64,000 bases of DNA. Origin: JAFAQB01 sp045808425. Its GTDB lineage: Archaea; Thermoproteota; Nitrososphaeria; Nitrososphaerales; Nitrososphaeraceae. Positions 37,448 through 46,188 of this stretch are shown in pieces. Made by a program: the position numbers and the translations under genes. The stretch covers positions 1 to 64,000 of the forward strand of contig JBJMFM010000352.1 in the NCBI GenBank assembly GCA_045808425.1. The letters run 5' to 3'. The stretch's first letter is position 1. Every line of letters starts with the position of its first letter. The notes below the pieces were generated by a model, which did not search any database, had not been told where the DNA came from, and saw nothing but the letters and a program-made list of their open reading frames with translations.

Positions 37448-38095
37448 TTATTGGATTTTAGATCTTAGGTAAATAACAGACTTACACATAGTTGGTTCTT
37501 TCACTATGTATTTCGCATCCTCAACTGTATCCAGATCTCGCATCATTCTATGTGATAAAAATACCTTGATCTCAGCTCCTGTCTTTTTCGCTGCATTGAT
37601 ATGCATATCAAAGCTATTATTATCGTAATGGGATTCAATTAACTTAGGAGGTCTGCGTAGCAGAGCATTGGATCCATCGTATCTCGCGGAAGGACATATG
37701 ACCAGACACTTGTGATGCTCTTTCGCATAATTGCAGATCATATCTATATCTTCAGATACGGTTAGTGGTAAATCTTGTGGTAAGACAATTGTCGCGTCGG
37801 CTCCGGCTTCACTACAATAGTTATTCGCTATAGTTACCGCGTTATTTACGCCGATGTTATTATCCTCATCTAAAAATATTGCAGCATGCATTTTTGCTAT
37901 TCTTTTTGCACGCACATCGCTCGAAATCACAATAATTTTAGATATTGCAGTGGCCTTACTAAGAGTAGATAGTGTACACTCAAGGAGTAATCCACTTAAT
38001 CTAACTCGATCGCGAATATCAAGTAGAGGTGCTAGCCTCATTTTTCCCTTTTCAAATTGTTTTGTAGGTACAATAGCGAATATTTTCAATTTCAA
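37448..38095 (-). CDS. cofC: 2-phospho-L-lactate guanylyltransferase (F420 biosynthesis)
   Basis: A 215-residue nucleotidyltransferase that activates 2-phospholactate (or phosphoenolpyruvate) with GTP. The start FAIVPTKQFEKGKMRL is the family N-terminal nucleotide-binding loop. VLPQDLPL carries the catalytic aspartate, and CPSARYDGSNALLRRPP is the conserved downstream element. Its start codon overlaps the stop of cofD by 4 bases (ATGA), so the two are translationally coupled in one operon. Cytoplasmic. Confidence 0.92.
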   Translation of the reverse strand: MKLKIFAIVPTKQFEKGKMRLAPLLDIRDRVRLSGLLLECTLSTLSKATAISKIIVISSDVRAKRIAKMHAAIFLDEDNNIGVNNAVTIANNYCSEAGADATIVLPQDLPLTVSEDIDMICNYAKEHHKCLVICPSARYDGSNALLRRPPKLIESHYDNNSFDMHINAAKKTGAEIKVFLSHRMMRDLDTVEDAKYIVKEPTMCKSVIYLRSKIQ

Positions 38096-39015
38096 AAATT
38101 TTTAAATCGCTTAAGTAGGTACAAAGCTACTCGGGTTTCATCATCAGCGTTCCTCATAATAATATCAGTTTCATATGCTTTGATATCAAGTCTATTTATC
38201 TCAGTAGAGAGACGCCAGTCGCTTGCAGAAATGATAAGCTTGCTTACAAAATCAGAATAGTATTTAGCAACGCCAATTGGGGAATTTTGGAGATCCATAG
38301 CCCTCATGTATTTGGCAGCCGGTCCGCTTACAGCCTCATTTCCAATCATAGGAGAAACTGCAATAATTTTTTTCTTTTGAGCGATAAGCTCCTTTCTTAT
38401 ACCTTTTATTGCTAGGATCGGCCCTATACTCGTGATTGGATTCGCTGGTGCAATAACAATGATTTTAGATCTTTTTAGTGCATCGATCGCTCTGGGATTA
38501 ACTCGCGATCTGTCTGCACCGCTATAGACAATATTGAGAACATTGGGTTCTCCACCATATTTCACCCAGAACTCTTGAATGTGCATTTCTCCTCTGTCAG
38601 TTACTACCTTTGTTTCCATTGGATTATCAGTTGCTGGAATAATTTTTGGCGCGATAGCATATCTACTTCTCATCCAATCCGTAATTTCGGACAAATTTTT
38701 TCCATTCTTAAGCATATTAGTTCTCAATAAATGGGTAGCGAGATCTCTATCACCGATTTTAAACCACATTTCTTCTCCTAGCATCTCCATTTGGCGTAGG
38801 AATCCAAAGGAATCGTTTTTTACTCCCCATCCCTGTCTCTTGTCGAGCATATCAGCCAGACCATAAATTATAGTATCGATATCTGGACAAACATAAAGGC
38901 CATGAAGCCATATATTGTCGCCTACATTTGATATGACCTTAAGATCTGTAGTTTGTAACGCAAGGCCACGAACTAACTTAACTGAGCCAGTTCCTCCAGC
39001 GAGAACAGTAATCAA
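38092..39015 (-). CDS. cofD: 2-phospho-L-lactate transferase (F420 biosynthesis)
   Basis: A 307-residue enzyme that transfers the phospholactyl group to the deazaflavin FO to make F420-0. The family start VLAGGTGSVKLVRGL, then VISNVGDNIWLHGLYVCPDIDTIIYGLA and the terminal MIGNEAVSGPAAKYM are all present. It is first in a cofD-cofC operon. The FO synthase and F420 ligase genes are not in this window. F420-dependent enzymes are expected in the organism. Confidence 0.94.
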   Translation of the reverse strand: MITVLAGGTGSVKLVRGLALQTTDLKVISNVGDNIWLHGLYVCPDIDTIIYGLADMLDKRQGWGVKNDSFGFLRQMEMLGEEMWFKIGDRDLATHLLRTNMLKNGKNLSEITDWMRSRYAIAPKIIPATDNPMETKVVTDRGEMHIQEFWVKYGGEPNVLNIVYSGADRSRVNPRAIDALKRSKIIVIAPANPITSIGPILAIKGIRKELIAQKKKIIAVSPMIGNEAVSGPAAKYMRAMDLQNSPIGVAKYYSDFVSKLIISASDWRLSTEINRLDIKAYETDIIMRNADDETRVALYLLKRFKNF

Positions 39016-39403
39016 GATCGGAATATGATTATACTAAAGCTACAATCTATAATTTTCGGTCTTTTTTTAGCACTCGACTCACATTGTTTGACCATATCCA
39101 ATCACTAGAGACTCTTGCAACTGTGCTATCTTGACATGATAGTTTGAGGCCACAGACATCATCAGAAACCTTTGATGATTATTGGTTGCTGAATTCATCT
39201 AAAGTTTGCAAACTCGCTTGAGCATACAAAAGTATACTACTATTCTATGACAAAGAATGACTTCATGTCAATAAGTAACTACTATACATGATTAACAGAA
39301 TATTATGTCACCTTGTTGTTCAACGGCTAAAGAACTGCCTTTCTTAGGTTTGTAACTACACAAGCTTCTCTCAAGAAAGAATATAAGCAGGTTTTATTAC
39401 AGT
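39016..39403. other. Intergenic gap between divergent cofD and secreted-protein genes
   Basis: About 388 bases. A TATA-like AATATAAG at about 39380-39387 suits a leaderless start for the gene to the right. I see no other gene or RNA. Confidence 0.45.
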
Positions 39404-40456
39404 TTGGTTGTGGATTTTCCATATCTGCTCGTCTCTTCAATTCTAGGCACAGTTTTAATTGCCAGTTTTTCATCTCAGGCTTTTGCCAATCAATTGACAG
39501 GAGGAATTCTAATACCAACAGTTGATGAATCAAACCCTGTCTTTACTGGCAACAGATTCATTGCATTGAAGTATCAGCCGGGGAGTCCGTTGTCTAAATT
39601 GTTCAATGGGAAAAGTGAGCATATTGCATTTAAGTTGAATGGGACAGAACCGGGAATGTCTAATGTAATATCAGCATTTAACCAGGCCATTGCTACTCAA
39701 AAGCAAAGCCCTGTGCGAGTTCTAAACGCAAGCCTAACCTACTCGGCGGATATCATTGGACAGCCAGATAGTGCGCAGCTCTCTTATAAAGTCGATTTAA
39801 ATCCAACAATTTCTAAATATGTTCTTGAAAAAAATACGCCTCAGGGAGCAGCAGTTGATTTGGACTGGCGAAGTATATTGGTCAACGGTCCTTTGACAGT
39901 TGATGCACCTAAATATGGTAAAATAGATATTAACCTCCCAATTGGTTTGCTTCAAGTCACTAATCCAGATTTAGCACAAAAGTTTTTGAACTCACAGGCA
40001 AGTGCTATCATGAGAGATCCGTTGTTCAATTTCCAGTCTATTGGTATACCAATGGATAGATGGCATTTCCTTTTTGACCCGACTGGCAGCGTAGCCGGCG
40101 CAGCAGGTTCAGGTTTTGTGGAACAAGGAGGAGCTAAGGCAGTGTCGATCTATTCTCTGGGTGAGAGTAGTTTTAGAGAAGGAACTTTTACAGAACAGAC
40201 AAAGGAAGCAACTGCAACAATCGATAACTCACAGGTTGCTGTTCATTCATCAACTCCACCACCTAGTGCACAGATCCAAATAGCTGGATTCTCCAAGATA
40301 CAAAAATCAGGAGGTAACGAACTTGCATTTGTTTCTGCAGAAGCTCCAGCAGGAACAGTGACTGCTACAGGAGGGTTTCCATTACAAGTATTACTTGTCT
40401 TGGGTGGAATGATGGGTGCAGTTGCAATTTTCGTCCTTGTCAAAGCACGAAAATAA
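39404..40456 (+). CDS. Exported membrane-anchored protein of unknown function
   Basis: A 350-residue protein: a cleavable-type signal (LLVSSILGTVLIASFSSQAFA, cut after AFA), a large beta-rich outer domain, and a C-terminal transmembrane helix (about 325-346) with a short basic tail. The outer part includes repeated strand patterns (VRVLNASLTYSADIIG, AQLSYKVDLNP) and a Gly-rich linker before the anchor. No known domain is recognised. TTG at 39404 and GTG at 39410 are both possible starts; the TATA-like box about 26 bases before 39410 favours the GTG. Confidence 0.7.
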   Translation: MVVDFPYLLVSSILGTVLIASFSSQAFANQLTGGILIPTVDESNPVFTGNRFIALKYQPGSPLSKLFNGKSEHIAFKLNGTEPGMSNVISAFNQAIATQKQSPVRVLNASLTYSADIIGQPDSAQLSYKVDLNPTISKYVLEKNTPQGAAVDLDWRSILVNGPLTVDAPKYGKIDINLPIGLLQVTNPDLAQKFLNSQASAIMRDPLFNFQSIGIPMDRWHFLFDPTGSVAGAAGSGFVEQGGAKAVSIYSLGESSFREGTFTEQTKEATATIDNSQVAVHSSTPPPSAQIQIAGFSKIQKSGGNELAFVSAEAPAGTVTATGGFPLQVLLVLGGMMGAVAIFVLVKARK

Positions 40457-40629
40457 TCATTCTAGTATTCTAGTGCCAAATCTTCATAAAAATAAATTCA
40501 TAGTTGCAAACTGGTTGTAAAAAATCGGTTCCATGCTAATACGCGATAGAATTTTTATTGTTATAATGTAATATAAGAGATCTTGGATTTAAGAGAATAC
40601 ACTCTAATACAGGTTATATTATTATTGTA

Positions 40630-41189
40630 TTACTTTGATATCGATTTGTGCATAGGATAAGATCTTTTCAACCTGCCCTCAGATCTTAGATAATAACCAG
40701 CATCTACTAGGGTAACAACTGTGCTCTTGTCCTGGCTTAATAAAGATTCACCAGAAACCTTTGTTCTTCCTATACCTATAGGTTCCTTTCTTGTATTCAA
40801 AAGAATTATAATTTCGTTTTCTCTGAGCATCTCGCTAGTTTGGACGATAGATTGACCAAGAACATCTCTGCCGTATAGAATTAGTTTTTCAGCAGTTTCA
40901 TTCACAACTATATGTGGGAATTTTTTGCTGGTTCTAGCTATAAGATCTGCTCCCTGCATAGACGGCATGAATTTTTTTTTAATTCACCGATCTTTAGACC
41001 TGCATAATATGGTTCTCTCTGAAAAACGATTACTTCTGATGCAGTAGATAAAAGGCAAACTTCCTTTATCTTATTATGTCTTAAGTCGTTTAATAAAAGT
41101 GTCTTTTCTTCTATAAAGTCAAAAATGCCCCAATTATAAAATGCCCTTTTTAAAATAGTAAACTCGTTTCTATCAGGCCTTCTGTACAT
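40630..41189 (-). CDS. NIP7/UPF0113-like ribosome-biogenesis protein (pre-PUA plus PUA), split by one-base frameshift
   Basis: Two frames form one protein. From ATG 41189 the first reads an N-terminal pre-PUA domain ending YYAGLKIGELKK, then a wrong tail and stop at 40938. The second frame continues KFMPSMQGADLIA and carries a PUA domain (ILYGRDVLGQSI, EIIILLNTRKEPIGIGR, VVTLVDAGYYLRSEGRLKR) to 40630. The break is an A9 run on the minus strand (plus-strand T9 at 40972-40980); A10 would join them. NIP7-type proteins bind RNA in ribosome assembly. It begins 8 bases after the upstream methyltransferase gene, so the two form an operon. Either a sequencing undercall or slippage explains the break. 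Confidence 0.75.
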
Positions 41190-41197
41190 GGATGTAT

Positions 41198-42157
41198 CTA
41201 GTTATTGATCCTCAATCTTGCTATATAAAATCCAAGCGTATTATGAATATGAGGATACAGACGCTTTGTATTTTTCATGTCATCGTGAAATCGAATGTCT
41301 CCGAAATTAGTGAGACCTTCTATTCCGTATTGAACTGGCTCAATTTTAACATCAAATCTATCTAATGTCGAATTTACGATATTTTCATTTTCCTCCGGGG
41401 CAAAGGAACAAGTTGAGTATACTAGCAACCCACCAGGTCTCACAACTTTGATAGCGGCTTCGATCAGTTCCATTTGATTTGAAACGCAGTATTCTACATC
41501 CTGCGCTGTATGACTTGTTTTCCTAGTTTTATCTTTTATGATTACACCCTCACAGCTACAAGGTGCATCCAATAATACACGATCAAACTTTATATTAAGA
41601 TCAGCAACCTGCCGACTATCCATTTTATATATGCAGCTATTCATCACTCCACATCTAGCTATATTAAACACCATTGAATTTATCCTTGCAGAATTTATAT
41701 CTAATGCGATAACGCAACCAGTGTTTTTCATCTTCTGAGCAATAAACGTAGTCTTCCCTCCTGGTGCAGAAGCCATGTCTAAAATTATCTGATCCTCTTG
41801 TACATCTAATGATTCTACCGCAATACAAGAACTAAGATCTTGTATGTAATAATAACCTAATAAATACTCTGTAGTGGCACCGATAGGAAATGGAGATTTT
41901 TCAACAGCAAAAACATCTCGAATAACTGTGTCCTTAAGATGAAATCCTTTTGAAGTGAGCCTTTTCTCAAGGTCTATGTTGCTTATTTTTATAGTATTAG
42001 TCCTGATGTATTGATTAGGAAGTCCGTTCATGGTTTCTAAGAATCTATCCAGATCTGGAACATATTCTATAAATCTGCTGATTAGCCATTCGTCATAGCC
42101 ATAAGTCTTTGCAAGTTTAACAGACTCTGGTGTTCGTGGAAATATTACGGTTTTCAT
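41198..42157 (-). CDS. NOL1/NOP2/Sun family RNA m5C methyltransferase (RsmB-like)
   Basis: A 319-residue class I SAM methyltransferase for cytosine-5 methylation of rRNA or tRNA. Motif I region: ILDMASAPGGKTTFIA; then VIALDINSARIN; motif IV DAPCSCEG with its conserved Cys; motif VI VYSTCSFAPEENE with the nucleophilic Cys. The N-terminal about 90 residues are the RNA-recognition extension (NQYIRTNTIK). Its neighbours TSR3, RNase P RNA and the NIP7-like gene make ribosome or tRNA maturation the likely setting. Confidence 0.92.
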   Translation of the reverse strand: MKTVIFPRTPESVKLAKTYGYDEWLISRFIEYVPDLDRFLETMNGLPNQYIRTNTIKISNIDLEKRLTSKGFHLKDTVIRDVFAVEKSPFPIGATTEYLLGYYYIQDLSSCIAVESLDVQEDQIILDMASAPGGKTTFIAQKMKNTGCVIALDINSARINSMVFNIARCGVMNSCIYKMDSRQVADLNIKFDRVLLDAPCSCEGVIIKDKTRKTSHTAQDVEYCVSNQMELIEAAIKVVRPGGLLVYSTCSFAPEENENIVNSTLDRFDVKIEPVQYGIEGLTNFGDIRFHDDMKNTKRLYPHIHNTLGFYIARLRINN

Positions 42158-42463
42158 ATGTTGTTATACTATGGATTATTGTTTATTTCTATAAAGTATT
42201 TATTTCAAATATATTGATTATGCGAACGAGTATATGCTTGACGACTAGAGACCAGAAGATATAGGTGTAAAAGCTATTGCTATTAGTTGATCACGGGGAC
42301 TATTACTTGTTTGAGGTTGTTATTTTTGCTAAAGATGCAATACTTGAACAGGTGTCTAAAGATGACTAAGTAAATATTTATCATGATAAGAATACTAAAC
42401 AAAATCCATTTTTAATATGAAAAAATTCTCGTAAGCAATATTTCATTGCGTACGAGATTAACT
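42158..42463. other. Intergenic gap between RNase P RNA and the methyltransferase gene
   Basis: About 306 bases. The left part holds the methyltransferase promoter on the minus strand; the right end contains the hairpin listed as a terminator. Nothing else was recognised. Confidence 0.45.
42421..42456 (-). terminator. Hairpin plus U-tract terminator candidate for the RNase P RNA
   Basis: Stem CTCGTA/TACGAG with an inner GCAAT/ATTGC, separated by one mismatch and closed by a 5-base loop (42428-42456). On the minus strand it is followed by AA and a run of six U. It sits 8 bases beyond the predicted 3' end of the RNA. The plus side lacks a T run, so it is directional. Confidence 0.6.
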
Positions 42464-42757
42464 AATCATGTGCTAGTAGTAACCCTCCTTTTGTTTTAAG
42501 TGGGATTTCGCTAAGCAGCCAACCTGAGCAAGTGCAGGACTTGTGCTCTGTTTGGCCTTGCTCCACTCGGGTCGACAGTTTCATTCCAGTACAGGAAATC
42601 TCAGGCTACTAGCCATCATCGTCTATGAGTTGTCCTGTCTGGATGTCTTTTCTGGTTCGTAGCCAGCCGTCTCCAGCTAATTATCACTAAATCGAGTGCC
42701 TGCTATGAGGGAGGAGTTTCCTCTCTATCGAGTTGCCCACACGCTAGCTCACGATTA
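42464..42757 (-). ncRNA. rnpB: RNase P RNA
   Basis: The catalytic RNA of RNase P, which trims tRNA 5' ends. On the minus strand three universally conserved blocks occur in order. CR-I GAGAGGAAACTCCTCCC is at 42709-42725, followed by the CATAGCAGGCA element. The GAGCAAGGCCAAACAG block is at 42548-42563, followed by GGTTGGCTGCTTAGC. A CR-V-like ACAAAAGGAGGGTTACT is at 42479-42495. The 5' and 3' ends pair (AATC...GTG...CTAG with CTAG...CAC...GATT), giving helix P1 and defining the limits to within a few bases. The length of about 294 fits archaeal type A. It lies between TSR3 and the Sun-family methyltransferase gene. Confidence 0.9.
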
Positions 42758-42772
42758 AAAAACATCATGATC

Positions 42773-42788
42773 CATATATTAATATAAT
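42773..42788 (-). promoter_or_regulatory. TATA-like element for RNase P RNA, overlapping the TSR3 stop codon
   Basis: On the minus strand an AT-only stretch (TTATATTAATATATGG) is centred about 23-28 bases before the predicted RNA 5' end at 42757, the usual archaeal TATA spacing. It covers the last codon and stop of the TSR3 gene (42779-42781), so the RNA could be started independently or be processed from a read-through transcript. Confidence 0.45.
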
Positions 42789-43288
42789 TGTGGAAAATAT
42801 GATTTCTCGAGATCAGCAATTTGTGTTACGTGTTCAACATTGGCGTATTCTTCTAAAAGCTTAGAGTTTAACTCTAAAAAAGTATGGCCCCATTTAAATT
42901 TGTTCATCAATTCTGCAGCCATTGCTCTATATCCCAAAATATAGAGCGAGCCTGACAAGGCTTCTGCAGTCGATAACATACCCACCTTGGAATAATTAGT
43001 GGGATTTGCAGCCAACAGAAGTGGTAAACGTCTGTCTATGCCATGAAAAGCAAGCTTTCTGTATTTCAGTACCTCATCGGCTCGTGACCATGAACAATCA
43101 ATGGCGCAAACGGAACTTGAAATTTTCGAGTCTTGTCTTGAGAGCAAAACCGTGGCAAACGGATTCAATACAAGCACATTTTTATGAACGTGATTTACAC
43201 GTCGGGCCAGATTAAATTTGACTAACTTAGCCGCTGTGCACCTAAAAGGATCATCTTGCTTTAACATGAATACAAATAGTTTAATCAC
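42779..43288 (-). CDS. tsr3: TSR3 family rRNA aminocarboxypropyltransferase
   Basis: A 169-residue enzyme of the DUF367/Tsr3 family, which transfers the aminocarboxypropyl group of SAM to a hypermodified rRNA uridine. The family segments DPFRCTAAKLVKF, NVLVLNPFATVLLS, AIDCSWSRADEVLK, RRLPLLLAANPTNYSKV, LSTAEALSGSLYILGY and FKWGHTFLELN are all recognisable. Length is typical for archaea. It is followed directly by the RNase P RNA gene on the same strand, so a ribosome/tRNA maturation unit is likely. Confidence 0.93.
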   Translation of the reverse strand: MIKLFVFMLKQDDPFRCTAAKLVKFNLARRVNHVHKNVLVLNPFATVLLSRQDSKISSSVCAIDCSWSRADEVLKYRKLAFHGIDRRLPLLLAANPTNYSKVGMLSTAEALSGSLYILGYRAMAAELMNKFKWGHTFLELNSKLLEEYANVEHVTQIADLEKSYFPQLY

Positions 43289-43435
43289 AGTTTTACATCA
43301 AGCAAATCAGTGAAATTCACGATAATAAATATTTGTTGAGCCTGCTTTTTTTAGTTAGCAGCAGTTCATTATATCTTGCAGTTGTTTAGTTTTGACAGAG
43401 AGCAAAGACGCCACCAAAAAAATAGGTTTGTTAGT

Positions 43436-44155
43436 TTATAGGTTAGCAACCTGGCTATTTGATAATGCCATCATGCTTCCGATAGCTTCAAAATACGACT
43501 CTATATCCATTTCAATTATTTTTCCGTCGTCTATGTTTATAATGTATATCATGTGCAATCTTGCAGATTGGATCTCATTTAGGGTTATGGGTGGATTTCT
43601 GTAATATCTATCACAGAGTAATTTAACCCGCTCTATCTCGTCGCGTCTCCTATATCTTGGGGGTCGCCCGAATACCTTTGGTATAGAAAGGATGCTGACA
43701 GGCGGCGTAGCCAGGATAAATTGATTAGCAAATTTGCTATATCTGGCGATCTTACTTGCTATTCTTGCAGAGTAATATGATAATGGATCCAGCGCATGCT
43801 CAGGAGGTATGAAACCTGTTTCTATTTCAACTATTGTTTCTCCGTCTCCCTTCGTGGCAAAAAGATCGCATACTAATATATCAGTTAATTGTTTTTCAAC
43901 GTCAACGGTATAACCATAGTGAATTAGATGCCTAGCGCATACGAGTTCCATTGTAGAATGGTTGATTTTGACTAAATTCCTTTTGTATAATTCAATTAAG
44001 CGATATTTTACAAAATCTAGCCTACTAATGATCTCATGTGATTCTCCTACTGCAAGCTTGCTCGAAAGTGTATTTACATCCTCACTGAACCGTTCTATAT
44101 CCAAATGCGGTATAATAATTAGCAAGTATTTTAAATGTGCTGTGTGCAAAAACAT
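43436..44155 (-). CDS. Conserved hypothetical protein with PD-(D/E)XK-like core
   Basis: Read from the internal ATG at 44155 (239 residues). The upstream ATG at 44203 would overlap the start codon of the divergent dehydrogenase gene, so I prefer the internal one. The middle has ARHLIHYGYTVDVEKQL, then LVCDLFATKGDGETIVEIETG, a spacing of D and E-x-E that fits the PD-(D/E)XK nuclease-like fold, with a lysine missing at the usual position. The basic stretch GRPPRYRRRDEIERVK could bind nucleic acid. Function unknown; a degenerate nuclease or a DNA-binding sensor are both possible. Confidence 0.6.
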   Translation of the reverse strand: MFLHTAHLKYLLIIIPHLDIERFSEDVNTLSSKLAVGESHEIISRLDFVKYRLIELYKRNLVKINHSTMELVCARHLIHYGYTVDVEKQLTDILVCDLFATKGDGETIVEIETGFIPPEHALDPLSYYSARIASKIARYSKFANQFILATPPVSILSIPKVFGRPPRYRRRDEIERVKLLCDRYYRNPPITLNEIQSARLHMIYIINIDDGKIIEMDIESYFEAIGSMMALSNSQVANL

Positions 44156-44196
44156 AGCAACGTTAAAAATCCCCGTACCTACTACTAATATTTGAT

Positions 44197-45341
44197 ATGT
44201 CATTGATTAAAAAAGTTACAGTGCTTGGTTCAGGTATAATGGGTCACGGAATAGCACAAGTCTCCGCTGCTGCGGGTTACGGTGTCGTGTTACGTGATAT
44301 TGAAGAATCCTTTCTGGAAAGGGCGATGAGTAAAATAAAGTGGTCACTCACTAAACTTGTAGAAAAAAAAAATTAACTCAGAAAGAAGCCGACGAAATAT
44401 TTAATCGAATCGTCCCAACAGTAAACTTGCCAGAGGCTTTGAATAATGCCGACCTCATTATAGAAGCGGTACCGGAAGATATGAACTTGAAGAGAAAGGT
44501 GTACGCTGAAATAGACAAACATGCACAACCAAAAATGATTTACGCATCCAATACTAGTACATTGCCAATCACCGAAATGGCAAGGTTAACACAGAGGCCA
44601 GAAAAATTTGTAGGAGTACATTTTTTCAACCCCCCACAATTAATGCAGCTTGTAGAAGTTATCCCAGGTGAAATGACCAGCGAGGACACAATTCAGATGG
44701 TGACAGAGTTCGTCAAACATGTGGGCAAACAACCAGTACTATGCCGAAAGGACGTTGCAGGTTTCATTGTCAACCGTATATTTATTCCCTTAATACATGA
44801 GGCTGTACACTGCCAAAACAGAGAACGTGTTTCAATGACTCAAATAGACTCGGCAGTAAAGTTCAAGATGGCCTTTCCTATGGGAATCTTTGAACTTGCA
44901 GATTATACTGGTCTAGATGTGATATATAAAGCAACTATGGAAATGTATGTACGCGATAAGAAAGTCGTAAATCCTCATCCGAAAATAAAGCAATTAGTTG
45001 ATGAAAATAAGCTGGGTCAAAAATCAGGTCAGGGGTTTTATGAGTACAAAGGTGGTACGTACCAGCGTATTAATCTGACCGAAGGGGAAGCAGAAACTTA
45101 TGATCCGATACGATTGGTGGCAGTCGCGGCTAACAATGCTGGCTGGCTTCTTTCCAATGAAGTGTGTAACGTACAGGATCTTGAGAAAGCCCTTAAACTG
45201 GGTATGGGTTTAAAGACAGAACTGTTCAGGACTGTAGAAAGATTTGGTATTGAGGATGTCATAAAGACATTGAATCATATGCAAGAAAAGTATGGACCGT
45301 TTTATCAGCCTGATCCCTATTTGCTTCACTACAACCCTTGA
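44197..45341 (+). CDS. 3-hydroxybutyryl-CoA dehydrogenase (HP/HB-cycle type), split by one-base frameshift
   Basis: From ATG 44197 the first frame encodes the NAD-binding start KKVTVLGSGIMGHGIAQVSA and runs to an A10 tract (44363-44372), where it meets TAA at 44374. The next frame continues KKLTQKEADEIF, NADLIIEAVPEDMN and carries the catalytic GVHFFNPPQLMQLVEV (His) and the C-terminal helical domain (FPMGIFELADYTGLDV) to 45341. One extra A (A11) joins both into a roughly 382-residue enzyme, the family length. It oxidises 3-hydroxybutyryl-CoA; in thaumarchaea it serves the 3-hydroxypropionate/4-hydroxybutyrate cycle, matching the crotonase at 126. A gene caller would probably start the second half at 44427. 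Confidence 0.88.
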
Positions 45342-45850
45342 CAATCATTCTTCCTCCCGTCTATAATTAATTGAACTGCTGAATAAGGATCATTTGCTAG
45401 AATCAGTGGAGTAAGCCTACGATCATCAAGGAATCTCCCTGCGTACATTTCTGATACCCCTCCACTTCCAGAAACTACGACCATTGTTTTTTTAATCATA
45501 TACCCTACTGCTAATTCAATCAATGTTCCTACACCTCCGCCAACTGCAATTATACCATCTGCGGATGTAGCCACCATGAGATCTCTTGCGAAGCCCATAC
45601 CAGTACAAACAACAATATCGCAAAACTCATTAGCAAATGAAGAATCCTGTTGAGGTATTATACCGATGGTCAAACCATTATTTTCCTTTGCTCCTTTACA
45701 CGCTGCCTCCATTACTCCGCCGAGCCCACCGCAAATTAAAACTGATCCGGAACGAGCTATTTCTCTACCTACTTGTAAAGCTAGATTTCTTGCCTCATCA
45801 GTACAGTTTTCTTTGTTATATCCAATCACTGCGATCTGAGATTTACGCAT
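45329..45850 (-). CDS. LOG/lysine-decarboxylase-like Rossmann protein (TIGR00725 family)
   Basis: A 173-residue protein. Signatures: QIAVIGYNKEN, VLICGGLGGVMEAACKGAKENNGLTIGIIP and DGIIAVGGGVGTLIELAVGYM. These match the TIGR00725 branch of the LOG-like nucleotide-binding fold (PGGxGTxxE is here VGGGVGTLIE). Related enzymes release bases from nucleoside monophosphates; the role of this branch is unclear. The last 13 bases overlap the 3' end of the convergent dehydrogenase gene. Confidence 0.85.
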   Translation of the reverse strand: MRKSQIAVIGYNKENCTDEARNLALQVGREIARSGSVLICGGLGGVMEAACKGAKENNGLTIGIIPQQDSSFANEFCDIVVCTGMGFARDLMVATSADGIIAVGGGVGTLIELAVGYMIKKTMVVVSGSGGVSEMYAGRFLDDRRLTPLILANDPYSAVQLIIDGRKNDCQGL

Positions 45851-46188
45851 ATAATCTGAAAAATTATCTGTGTCTTATACTTTATGATAAGACTTCTAAA
45901 AAGTACAAAATTCAATTATGCTAAATTAAAGTTAAGAATGATTGTACATAGGTGTTATGTTATAGATAGAAAAAAACTCGCTCTGCAAATCATTGTGATA
46001 GAAAAGAGCTTATTGGTTTGAATCGATGGTCTAGCCGCCCTCCCGACACGAGAATAGTACGCATAGTTATGGTATTACACATGAGCAGCTGATCTAGATC
46101 ATGGAAATGGGCATCTTTTTACGTTGGTTAAATTCAATCACGTCCAAAGTTATAAAGTAATATAAGGCAAGCTTTTCAACAAGCGTAA
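45851..46188. other. Intergenic gap before ahcY
   Basis: About 338 bases between divergent genes. The right end carries the ahcY promoter listed separately. I saw no riboswitch-like fold or further gene. Confidence 0.45.
46147..46167 (+). promoter_or_regulatory. TATA-type promoter of ahcY
   Basis: The stretch contains AAAGTTATAAAG and then TATAAGG. The second box lies about 25 bases before the ATG at 46189, predicting a leaderless transcript; the first would give a leader of about 10 bases. Confidence 0.5.
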
